The notes beneath the pieces were generated by a model. The model worked only from the letters and a program-made list of their open reading frames with translations, ran no database searches and was not told the DNA's origin. A program made the position numbers and the translations under genes. DNA of 64,000 bases, from NCBI GenBank assembly GCA_030142905.1, contig JASJOG010000018.1, forward strand, positions 806,001-870,000, read 5' to 3'. This DNA is from Heliopora coerulea (lineage: Eukaryota; Cnidaria; Anthozoa; Scleralcyonacea; Helioporidae). This document shows positions 48,401-60,400 of the stretch, one piece after another (the first letter of the stretch is position 1; every line of letters starts with the position of its first letter).

Positions 48401-51400
48401 ATTTCGCGAAGTGTGTTTTATTTTATCTTTCATATAATTTTTTGAAGTTTATGTACGAATTAATCTTCGAGAGTCAGAATCTTACATTTTCACCCTTTAA
48501 GAGGCCATTCTCAGGAGGTCTCTACTTGACAAGTAAAATAGTCTGGGGTTAGACAGGGTAAAATATAACAAGCAGCACAATTGCAGTAGAGTCACGTGAA
48601 GAGTTAATTAAGAATCGAATCCTGTCCAATTGGTCAGAACACTCAAAAATTTTCTTCTTGATATATAAATTCCATTTCACGTAATCGAGTGTAAATGCCA
48701 AATGTTCGTTGAATATTTTTCTTAATATCTTTCCAGTCGACTCTATTAGCCTACTGTCTTGCGCGATTTCTTGACGAATGCCTAAGGGCCAAATGACACA
48801 TAGAGCACCTAAAAGCCTCCGTACGCGGATCGCTGTGATGGTTATTTGCAAAGGCTCTTCCCCTGCAGTGATCACTCTCTTCTTCGTGGTAGTAAGATTG
48901 GCCATTATGGAATTCTACAACTGATAACTAAATCACCGAGGTTGGTTCTCAAACCACTGACCTATTTATTTTTTGTAGAAATTTAGTCGAGTAATATTGC
49001 AAATGTTGCATTCTGATTGGCTACGCTACTCGCTATCTATTCGTCGACAGATAGCGAGTAGCGAAAATGGCTTCCGCCTCTCGTTTTTGTGAAGTTTCTG
49101 AAGACGAAATGGAATGCTTACTTGAAAGTGCAATCCCACAGAAGATGAAAAATGTTCTTTGCAAAGTGTGTTTGTACTAAAACAATTAGATTATTCGCTC
49201 TCGATTTCTATGAGGTGATAGTTGACAAGGGCGAAGCCCTCGTCAACTGTCACCTCATAGAAATCGAGAGCGAATAATCTAATTGTTAAGTATGAACGGA
49301 CTGCGGGTGCGTCAGCTCGAAGAACATTAGGGCCAATAGCTAATAGTAGAAATTACTGACTTACAGTAAGATTTAATTAAATAGATTTATCATTGGACTC
49401 TATACTCGTTTGGGAAAGTTTTTTCAGAACTTCTATAAAAAACCGAAACCTTTAAACTCCTGGCCGTATGCAATCGCGCGCTTAAGAACCTTTTTGGCAC
49501 TAAAATTTGCTAAGTTCCATCAAGCTCTTCCCCCATTCCATAGCACTACTGATGTTTAAGTAATGTGCATTATGTAGAATAATTTGTCATCTATGAAATC
49601 CTATCATATTTCTTTACTTTATGGTTCCGCAGAAATTGGCATTTGGTTGTTGGGCTTAATCAATTAAATTTATATAATTAATTAAAAATAATTGCAACTA
49701 GTTAATTAGTCGTAAATTCAATGAGTTGAAATCAAATTAAAATTAAACTATGTGGCTATGACAACTGATACCTCACTATGACTCTCACCTCTCCATAAAT
49801 GTGAAGACAACACTTTTCTTCATCAACTTCAATCATTCGAATCCCAGGGAGCTTGCGAGCCTTCTGAATGTTTGCACCTTGGGCTCCAATAGCAAGTCCC
49901 ATAAGAGAGTCGGGAAGCTCCAATACTTCGACAAAACCGTAGTGATTTTGTGCCATCTGAAGTGAAAGGTTACCAAACATACTGTTACTATTTATAGAAT
50001 ACGTTTTAACGATGAAATACGAGGAAAAACTACATGCATCGAAAAAACAGTAAACTGGGAAACTCTTCTACAGGTATCTACAGGTATTCATCGACATGCA
50101 ATTCACCAACAGGTCTACAAATTTCGGTTGGCTTCACTATTATACCGTTTTGCACGTTTATATTTGTATTCAATGACATTTGTTCAGCCAATATGTCCAA
50201 ATAGTCACAGAAATTGATTGAATGAAGTCTGTACAAGTATATTATACCTCCGCAAACAATGTAGTTTAACCACCTATAGTACTGGAGTTTAATAAAAATA
50301 AAGATCAAAGCACAAGCAATGGATGCACTGATGGCCGTCAAAGAAGTGCAATAGATGAAAAGACATTATTGTTAACATTTTGTTTCACTTGCTACGTTAT
50401 ATTATGATTCCCGGCTGGTTCAATAATTATTGCTATTTTGAAGCGTGTATTGTATGTTTTTTTAGCTTTCTGTCAAGCGCAAACGGTTTTGCCATCAGAA
50501 AAATGAGACAACAAAGGAAAACAAATTTCTGATTAAAGTCTTCATCATACATCAACTTCTTACTTGTAGCTGGTTAGCAGTATCATTTATCCAACTCTGA
50601 AGTAGCATCTTTGTCCTAAGACTTCTAAAGTGCATTTCACTCAGGACAGCAGCCTTTTTAACTGTCTTTTCTGATCGAGACTATGCAAAAGAACGAACAC
50701 ACAAAATGGACGTGCTACCATTGGTATGTGGAAATAAGCAGAACAAAAGGCGTCAGTTAAAATATAATGGGGTGCTAATGTGTACAAATGTTTGAGATAA
50801 ATTTACATCTCGAAGATACAGGTCAATGTGCGTAGCATCCCACACCATTCGTTTACTAGAAAGTTTAAAAAACGAAATTCGAATTACTGTGGTCGAATAA
50901 CGTTTCTCGTTTTTCATCTCCATGGAATTCGAACTTAAGATCCCACTCTTATTTTTCATTTCTCAAGTAAAAAGAATATTGACACGAGTCGAAAGATAAC
51001 TTAAATCTTTGTTTTGTATGTGACCAAACAGTAAAATAATTTCCTCAAAAACAGAAACGAGTTAGTTTGGTCGTACGAGAAGGGAAAACGTCGTGTGGTG
51101 GCTTTGGAAGATGTTGGCGTCGACTTTGCTCAACACCTTTTATCAAATAGAAAAAAGCGGCCATAAAAAGAGCCATCAGACCTTTCGAAAGAACAACATC
51201 CTAATGGTATAGACGTTTCAGCATTCTTACTAACGAACGTTTTTGTTTTTTGAAGCAGCCGTCTTATTTTAAAATTACATACAAAGCAAAGATTGAAGTC
51301 GCTTTTCGATGTAAATCAACTCTTTCTCACAAGAGAAATGAAACAAAAGAGTTGGACTCGGAATTCGAACTCCATCGGAACAACAATCGAAAAAAGAAAG

Positions 51401-54400
51401 ACAACAATCAATAATCTCCGAAGCCCGTATTCTATTATGTAGGTACGTGTGCTAAGAGACAACACTATGTTGCTTCCGCTGCACCCGTGCGCAGGCAGAC
51501 AAAAAAACCGAATATGAAATGTTCACCTGATGGGATGAAGACGAGAAAAAAAATTTATAGGAAACGAATGGAACGAGTCAAGTACAGTTTCGCGGATGCT
51601 CTTGAGTTAATTAGGCAATCGCGGGATGAACTCACCCAGCCCTATCCCCAACTCTAAACGTCACCTTATCCCTACCCCTACCCTTACCCCTTCTCCAAAC
51701 CTTAATTCAAACCCTATCCTAAACCCTATAGCCCAACCACAACCCCAAACCTAACCCTGAAAGATCAGCGGTTTCGAAGCGTCCGCTAAACCGCACTCCA
51801 GCCAAAGAAACAGATAAAAAAGGTAGAAAACCAAATGCAAGTTAAAAATATACATTAAAATGTAAGTATGAATAAACGAATGGATGAATGAACAACCGAA
51901 GGAACCAAGAGATCGAGCGAAAAAGTGAAATGAATCAAAGGGACACGATTTCATTGCTGAAATGTTTAATGTAAAAAACATGAAGAGACAAATGAATGAG
52001 CAATACTCAGTAGAACACTTTAACAAAAAAATTGATAAGCAAACAGATGAATGGAAAACAAAAATTATATAAACTAAATATTTTAATATAAAATAGAAAG
52101 AAAGAAATTGTAATTATCGCTCCATAAGTTATAAATAATAGTAATTGACTTGGAATAAAATAAAGCTAGACAAACCAAGCAGATAAGATTAGCGAGCTCT
52201 TCGTTATATACAACAAGACCAACGCCACTTTGATGTTTAAACTCTCGGTGCACACTCTCGTCTTTACATCTGGGAATAAACGATATGAAGATTTACGTAA
52301 AAACGCTCATTTTATAACTTTAGTGACAGTAGAAAAACGAGCAACGACCAAAGGCGGTTTTATACTACCCAATTTTTCGTGCAACTTGTCTTCCAACGGC
52401 TGACTTTGTTGTGTCGCAGTTGCATTGTCTCGCAACTTGTCTCGCAATTCTCATAGTCTTTAAAAGATGTCCAAGAACTCCATATCTTTAAAAATTTCTA
52501 TCGGGACACGTAGGCGTTATCTTTTTGCATCTCTTCAAGCTCCATAGACATGGAGGTTCGAAGACGGTGAAATAGCTATTTAATATCTTCAACCAACATT
52601 TGCAAACGTTGTGAGAGCAGTCGTGTCTCACCGAATTTCTTCGGCATACTTGTCCTTGTAATTGACAACAAAGCATTCCACAGCGATGGACTGTCGTTCA
52701 ACGCAATTATTTACTGCTTTTTTACCTAGATTCTTCAAATGCCTCGATTGGCTGCCATTTTGTTTTTCAAAGTCGAAAGAGGAAAGACTCTGCGGACGAA
52801 ATTTGAAAGCGTATTTTTATCGGCTGATCAAACAAAACTTTGCGAGACAAGTTAGAAAAGGGGTGTTACAGTGTGCAATGCTTCACAAATCTGTAGTGGT
52901 GTTGCCGAGATCGTTGCGAAAAGTAGAACTTGATTCTACTTCGTGCAACGCTTGCTGCAACAAAAATGTTAAGAGACTTGACGATTGTGAGGTATGTTAC
53001 ACTATGCAATTCCTCGTGCAACTTGCATCGCAACAAAACTGCGAGACAAGTTGCACGAAAAATTGCATCGTGTAATACCACCTTACTCACGAAGAAAAGC
53101 AATGCATCGTAAAGTTACCACCATTGCCTTATTTGGATTTCAAAATGTTACGGGATTGTGCAATAAGAGAGGATCAAGCATAGTTTGCAAGCTTGGTTAA
53201 CATTAAAGCCACTAACAAAAAGACATTATGAAGCTGCAATTTACGTTAGAAGGGGAATGTGTATACATTACGCCATCCGTTTTCCAGAAAGTTTTAAAAA
53301 CGAAATTTGAGTTGCTAAGACCAAATTTCGTTTTTCTTTTTTATGTTTTGTTTCAGTAGAATTTGAGAGCAGAACCCGAGTCTGTTTTTCATTTCCCAAG
53401 TGAGGAATGATTTTGCACGTGAACTCACAAATTGAAAGAAGCTATTTACATCCAAAATAAAAAACCACAGTTAAACACACAAGTTCAACACATCAACATC
53501 AACACTCTTCTCTGTTCCTAATTATCTTTAGATGCCTCCTCTCTTCATTTAGATATCACTTAAACACATCGTCATTGTAATTAGTTAATTAGTTCATTTA
53601 TTTATTCTGTAACTCTCCTATTTAAAGTCTTGTAAACATCACTTTCTGTAAACTGAAGATGGCATAACTCATGCCGAAACATGTCTTTGAAAAGATTTTT
53701 CGTGTTTTTGAAATTCGCAGCTGTTCTGTTGTAAACAAGAAGTTTTAAAATAAAATGACCTCTTCGGAAACAGCGGGTAGTTTGGAGTGTGCGGGAAGAG
53801 AAAACGTGATGGGACGGTTTTGAATGGTGCTGGGGTCGACTTTGCAAAAGATTTTTTACCAAATAGAAGTAACATGGTGAAAGCTGGAAAAGAATTTTTT
53901 TCCCCCCAATGAAACTTTAGAAGGGTTGGTCGCGGGAGCAGTGTTTCAGGTTATGATGTATCAAACGTACAAACCACATTCGTTCTTTTAAAATTATTGC
54001 TTTTTACGTTTGTCGCATGAAAAATTTTCTACTTGAATTTTGCAGGGAAAAATATTTCCCTGCATATAGGAAATTCAATTGGGCCACCTTGCTTGTGTGC
54101 TTTCAAAAGTCCTTCAAAAAATCAATTTATTAAATCAAACTAATTTTTTTAATCTTTTCCATTTTTACTTTTGTTAACATAAAAACATTCCATTCGCTGA
54201 CGCACTATTGGATAAAAAGTCCTTTATTAAAGCAAACCAATGGTCGTGCGCTGTTTCTCATCCCCGCGGGCTGTCTTTGAAGTGGCCATTTTATTTTAAC
54301 ATCAGAGAATTAAATCGTTTTTTTGACTTCAGTAAGTTGTTTCACACATTAGTAATAAAAAACGAGAATCAGATTTTAAATTCAAATTCTATCGAAACAA

Positions 54401-57400
54401 AAAAACGTTAAAAAGAAAAACAGATGGCGACTGGCACATAGGCCCGCTCAGTGTCTTGGTGGGGCCCAGGGCAAAACAGAAATTTGCTACTTCCTTACAA
54501 AAACTATTTAGGTCGATATTGCGCATGACAATAACGCTCTCGTCGCGTTCTTTACCGGAGAGCCTGAAGATAACTATTCAAGTAAAGACATGTGTCCTGT
54601 CCTGGCTCCATATTTAAGGGCCCAGCGTTCAAGGGTCGATTAGACAAAAGTAAAGGATCTTATTCGGTTATTTGATCTTCATTCGAAACATTAAGGAAAC
54701 AAATTTATCAGTATGCTGAGGGAGCTTCTCTTGAGCTGAGCCCGGGGCCCCCCTTGCGCTTGGGGCCTGGGGCAAACTGCCCCGGTTGCCCCCGTCTCTG
54801 GGCGGGCCTGCTGGCACACACACTAAAGGGCCCTCGTCCAGCAGAAGTCTTTTGTGTTTTTCAGCAGAATGGCAATTATCATTCTAACAGTGCGGTTGAG
54901 AAATTGAAACGCAGATGGCTGACTGCTTAATGATTCCAAATGTCTATAGTATTGTGCACGGTTACTCTGCATAAAAGTGAACAAAAAAGCATTAAACAGT
55001 TTCCAGACCATGCTTCGATAGGCTATGGTTGTAATATGTTCATGTAGGAGCTTTTGACAGGTTTACCTTTCCATCGCATACGTCCTGAGCAAGTGAGTTT
55101 TCAATGTGGTGCGCAATGAGTTATCTCCTTGCTGTTCGTTAAAGATCTTGGATGAAAAATCGTTATACAGGGAATAAACACAAAGTAATACTCACATTTG
55201 CTGCAGATCTTGTGGTACATCAATAATGCATTTACTGTACATAGATCTAGTAACTGGTTCACTAAGACAAAGAAATTTTCACGATTACTAATGAACCATA
55301 TTTTTATATCGTGTATAGGATACAAAATGTTCTTTTGTTTTTTTCCCAGGCAATTTATGCGACATTTTAAGAGCTTTGTGTCTTTACGTGCAGTTTGTAA
55401 ACATTTCAAAACCATTCCTAAGGAAAGCATAATGAAAATCATTTCCGAGACGTTGGTTTCGAAATATGATCTTAGCAAACCATTTTAAAAATTTTGAAAG
55501 TTGTCATACTGATTTTGTCTCGGGTATGATATGTTTAACACAATGAAATCGAAGGCAGTGACGGTATCGGTGAATATTTACCTAGCCGCGAAGTGGTGAG
55601 ATTAATTCGATGTAAACTTGACTGTATGGTCTGATTAACTCGTAGCACGTCTTCATAAATTCAAAAGCACAACAGAGTTGAAATAACTTTGATTTGGATG
55701 GCAGACCGACTCGATATTTACGGTTAGGGGAGGAAATACAAGAATAGCCATGTTGAATTTCCTGAAAAGGCTACAAAATTCTTATGTAAACACGACACGT
55801 GCTTACTGCTTAGCAATCAATTTCAAGAGTTGTCATACTGGTCTTTTCTAGGATATAATATTTACCAATTAGGTAATTAGGTAATTAAGGTAACAATGAA
55901 TATTTACTGAACCGCGAAGTGGCGAGGTTGATACAACGTAAACAGATAATCACCGGAAAACAGTGAAGGAAAACAATTTGTTTTTATTTATAACCGTTTC
56001 GATAGCGAGGCCACCGTGAAAAGGCAAAATTAAGCTATAAAATTAACAAAATTCGATTGCCTTGTCTTGGAAAAGTTTGTTACCTTTGAAAGTTTGGTTG
56101 CATATTTGGATTTTTTTTTTGTATAGTGATTTCGTATTCTTGTTTGTCCGTAATACGAACAGATTGAAATGCGATAAGAAGTTCTCTTCTACCAATAAGG
56201 GTAAGAAAAACTCCATAATAAATTACAAATACAAGTAATAAATTACAAACTCTATACTAAATTACTATAATGTTTATTTAATCTGACTCACTTGGTGTTA
56301 CATGGTCGAACTTTCTCACTGGGTACAATTTCATTATGGGATGAATCCCAACCAATATATTGAACTACGTAAAACTAAAATTGGAAGGATTGCAGTTCTA
56401 TGTTAGTACGGTTTTGTAACTGGTAGTGGTCGGTACAATTCTGGTGTGATGTAAAGGCAAGCAGGCAGCAACTTTGTAATGACAGTAGCTCAAGGATGTT
56501 GTCTTAATACGAAACAAATTAACGAAACTTCTTAAAGACCATTAAGATGAAACAAAACAAGGTACAGTAAATAGTGACTATAGTTAGTTCTTGTATTTCA
56601 AGAAGACTACAGTTAATAATATAATCTTACTACAAATGCATCATACAGTTTCATCAATAAGTTGTGACTTACAGTTATGTTAAAGGAGCGCTGCGTGGGA
56701 AGTTGTTTGTCAAACAGAAACAGCTAAGAGGTTGTGTACTTCAAACAAACATATATAAGCGAGAAACTGACGTTTTGAGCGAAGGCCCTTTTTTACGTTT
56801 CATTCTGACGAAGGGCCTTTGCTTGAAACGTCAATTTCCCATTTATATATTTTTTGGCAGTACACAACCCTTTGGCTGTTTCTATCTCATAGTTATAACT
56901 TACATGTTCAGGCTTATCTTACTTCGTGCAGTATTTGGTAGTACTGGTATTTCAAATAGACGAGCCAGTTCCGATTTCATAGGATTCTTTTCCAGTTCGA
57001 CTTTTCTTACTTAATATACTAGCATCTTAGGAATTACAAATTTGAAAGTGAGCCGGCCCTCCTCGTTGGGTAGATCTTCTTTGCCAAGAGTAATATATAA
57101 AATGGAGTGCTGTGTTGGCAATTCTGAACGAAACAGAAAAAGTGTAAAGTTGTACTCAGCCAAAATTCGACTGAACAATATAATGACGTTCATAATAAAA
57201 TGGACCTTACTCCGATGAAGCGTTTCGCTCCACACGTCAGTAACTTGTTCTCAGGATTTTTGGCAGAGTACCACCTTTGAACTTTTTCCACCTCACTGCC
57301 AAGATCCTGCCTGTCAGCCTAATCGTTTGTACATGTAAGATTTGTTTTGTGTTCAATATAAGAAGAAGCGAGATTTCGACTTCCTATGGACTACCAGGGT

Positions 57401-60400
57401 CTTCTTCAAAGAAATCTGGAAATTCTCTAATAATACGTAAATTTTTCGAAGTGGGTTACTTCTCTAACAAGGGTTGAATAAAATGAACGTATGGATGCGC
57501 ATCTGAAAATTTTTTCAGCCAAAACGGCCGCAAGGGTCATTCAGCGTTCAACTGCAATCAAAAAATGGTACAGATAAGCAAAAGAAATAACCTATTTGGA
57601 CTAATACCACGGCTGATTAACTAATAACATGTTTTCATTAATTCTAAAGCACAATGCAGTACATAAACTTTAATTTTGATTGTGACAGACAACATCAATA
57701 TTCATGATTGTGAGAAGATGAATTGGATATGCCTGTTGAATTTTAACACCGGAAAGGAATGCTTAGGCTAGCCTTCCTCAAAGGGCTACAAAATTCCAAT
57801 GAAAATACGCTGTGTGCTCAAGTCCTTTCACTATGTCTAGCCCTACCATTAAAGCCAGCTTAACAAGACAATGCCAAGAATACACCCCTGTGAGGATGAG
57901 TTTTATCACTGAAGTGCTACCCCCAGTGTATTATTACGGTGCAGTACAAGTCCACTTTTTCTGATTTTAGTTGTTTTTTTTTTTTAAAAAAAAATTGCTT
58001 CATGCTCACAATGGTCTATATCTTTGGTCTTGCCTTGGGGTTGGAACCCTTTTAAAAATTAATGAATGGTACTGTATAAACATGTCTCCAACATGGGACA
58101 TCCACGCAACAAGTTACTGGCAAGGAATTCTTATTTCAATAACTTTTGAGTTGATATGACAAGTTCAGTCAGGGGCGGAGATAAAGGGGGCAAGGGGGCT
58201 TGAGCCCCCCCCCCACTTTTAAAATTGGGAGACAGAGCCCCCCATTTTTGCTGAAAAACCCAAAATTTGTACTTTCATATTTAATGAATCTTGACATCTA
58301 GTGGAGATGTGGCGTAACATCTAGTGGAAAAAAGTCCGCGACTAAAGTGTAATAATTGATCAATATGTCGGAAATTGTACGATAACATGTTAGTGATCTG
58401 CTTTATTAACTAATGCACAATTGCCGGAAGTTATTCGATCACATGTCTTTTTGTAAAATTAACCGTATCATATATCGTTGGTGAGTTGGGATGGTGGAAA
58501 CCGTAAGTGGTGAATAAAAGGAACGTAAGTCGATTGTTGTGCAAGTCATTGAACTTTAGCGGAGAATTCATTCAGGAAACGTATTCTACCACGTTTTCGA
58601 CAAATAAAACTAAAACTGCGGAGAGGCAACCATGGATATGTCCCGAAATGTTCGCGCTAGTATTTACCAGCCATCAGAAAACACGCGTTTTACGTGGTTT
58701 TCCTCGTAAACAAAAGCTCAATGGCAAAAAGACAGCGTACTTTGTTCAATATATGGTCTCTACCAGACAAAAAAAGGAAAGAAAAAAAAAAGGCGAAAAA
58801 AGGAAAAAGAATTTGTGGATTTACATGATGAAAGGATTAAGTACTTTGGACATTTTAATGTTTAAAACGTGCATGTCTAAGTACACTTAGGGCCTCCGTC
58901 ACCGGTTTTTGTGTGAGTTTCTGTTCTATTTCAAAGCTTTATAATAAAAAAAAAGTTATTGTAAGATACGTAGACATGCGGTTGTATAATTTAGAAGTCA
59001 AAAAGGCTTCCTAAAATTTATGAAAGCCGCACAGCTTTACAACATTTGTTGGAACAATATCCTGCAAAAACTTTTCTGCAAGTCATTCGCCTTCTGTACT
59101 AAGTTACATCCTATAGCCATTATCCCCCTCCCCCACTTTTTGAGGGCTGTCTCCGCCCTAGTCAGTTATCTAAATTGACCAAAAGTTCAGCTGGTAGTCA
59201 GATCTTCAAACTTCAATTAGCCAAGCACAAGATATATCCAAAATTTCAAATTTTTTTAGTAGACAGACCTTTCGTGAGCCACTTTCTTATATAAACTATT
59301 GTATTCCAGACACATTCTTTAATACAATAGGTTTAATAATTTCAGGAAAAAGACCTTAGTAAGCTGATCCTCTCAAATGAATATTAATCCATTTCTGCCA
59401 TGACCAGCTATGAATCGATGATACACTCTGCTGAACATGTCTCGGTTTGATACAATCTGAACATGTCTCGGTTTGAGGAATTACGACACTTTGTCTTTCA
59501 TTACAGCAGCATTTTTTAATTAAAAACAAGCGCAAAATGACGATCAATTTACCGAGTATTTTGCACAGGAAGTATAGTCTGGGATCGCTAGAAATGATGT
59601 TTCAAGACATCAAGATTTCAAAATTTTCTGGGGGAGCATGCCCCCAGACCCCCCTCGTCAAATACCGATTTGGCTAGGTCCTTAGATTGAACAGTCTACT
59701 TAATGTTGAAATTGGCCTCGTAAAGACTCTGAAATGTAAAGTATTCCTGGGGAAGCATGCTGCCAAAGCCTCCAAGTGGAAGCTGATTTTACATTTCTAG
59801 CCCTCCTCTAACAAAAATCCTCGGTGCGCCGTTGAGTATGTCATTTTTTTTACGCACTCCCGCATCCTGACCAACTGGGAATAAACGGATCGATGATCCC
59901 TTCGACACCGCGATTTGAATTTATTTCCGTCGGTAAAATGAGGACTGGATAGTACACCCCCACTCAAAATGGTCACGGTACGCCACTGTGTATACCAATG
60001 AATACCGAGTAAAACATACATGCAGATACTGTAAACTTTAAAGTAGATTTTCATTCTTAAAAAGAATTGAAAACAAACGAAAATGAAACTGTTTGATGGT
60101 AGAACAGTGTAAGTACGTTAGAGATAAGTACTTTACCTCTCCTTTTTTTGATACAATTCTAGCCAACCACCAGCAAAATGGATCACATTCTTGTGCCTTC
60201 GAGAACACCTGCTCCACAAAAAAAAGATCTATTGATTAAATAAAATATGAGGGAAGGAGAAAAGCAGGCCATATTACATGTATGTCAATAAGATTGACGT
60301 AAATGAAAATTGGTTACTGTGGAGGATATAAAAAGAAGAAAAAAAAGAAAATACAAGCGAAACCAAATGCACTCAAATCTAAATGAAAAACATATTCTGT

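Noticed and set aside
52662..53112. Several overlapping frames of 60-137 codons
   Set aside because: They lie in an inverted-repeat element and follow its TCTCGCAACTTG-type units; no protein family.
54823..55011. Minus-strand frame ([13 protein letters not shown]...AFQFLNRTV) considered as the FXR KH0 exon
   Set aside because: Superficial similarity to the KH0 region, but there is no donor at the right place. The exon at 52,176-52,269 fits in sequence, phase and both splice sites.
56805..56832. Hammerhead call CTGACGA...GAAACGTC
   Set aside because: Core letters are present, but stem II has only about two pairs and stem III has no loop; kept only as a remark on the palindrome.
58507..58890. 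127-codon Lys-rich frame as a transposase
   Set aside because: No DDE, BED or hAT dimerisation signature; inside a non-autonomous element.
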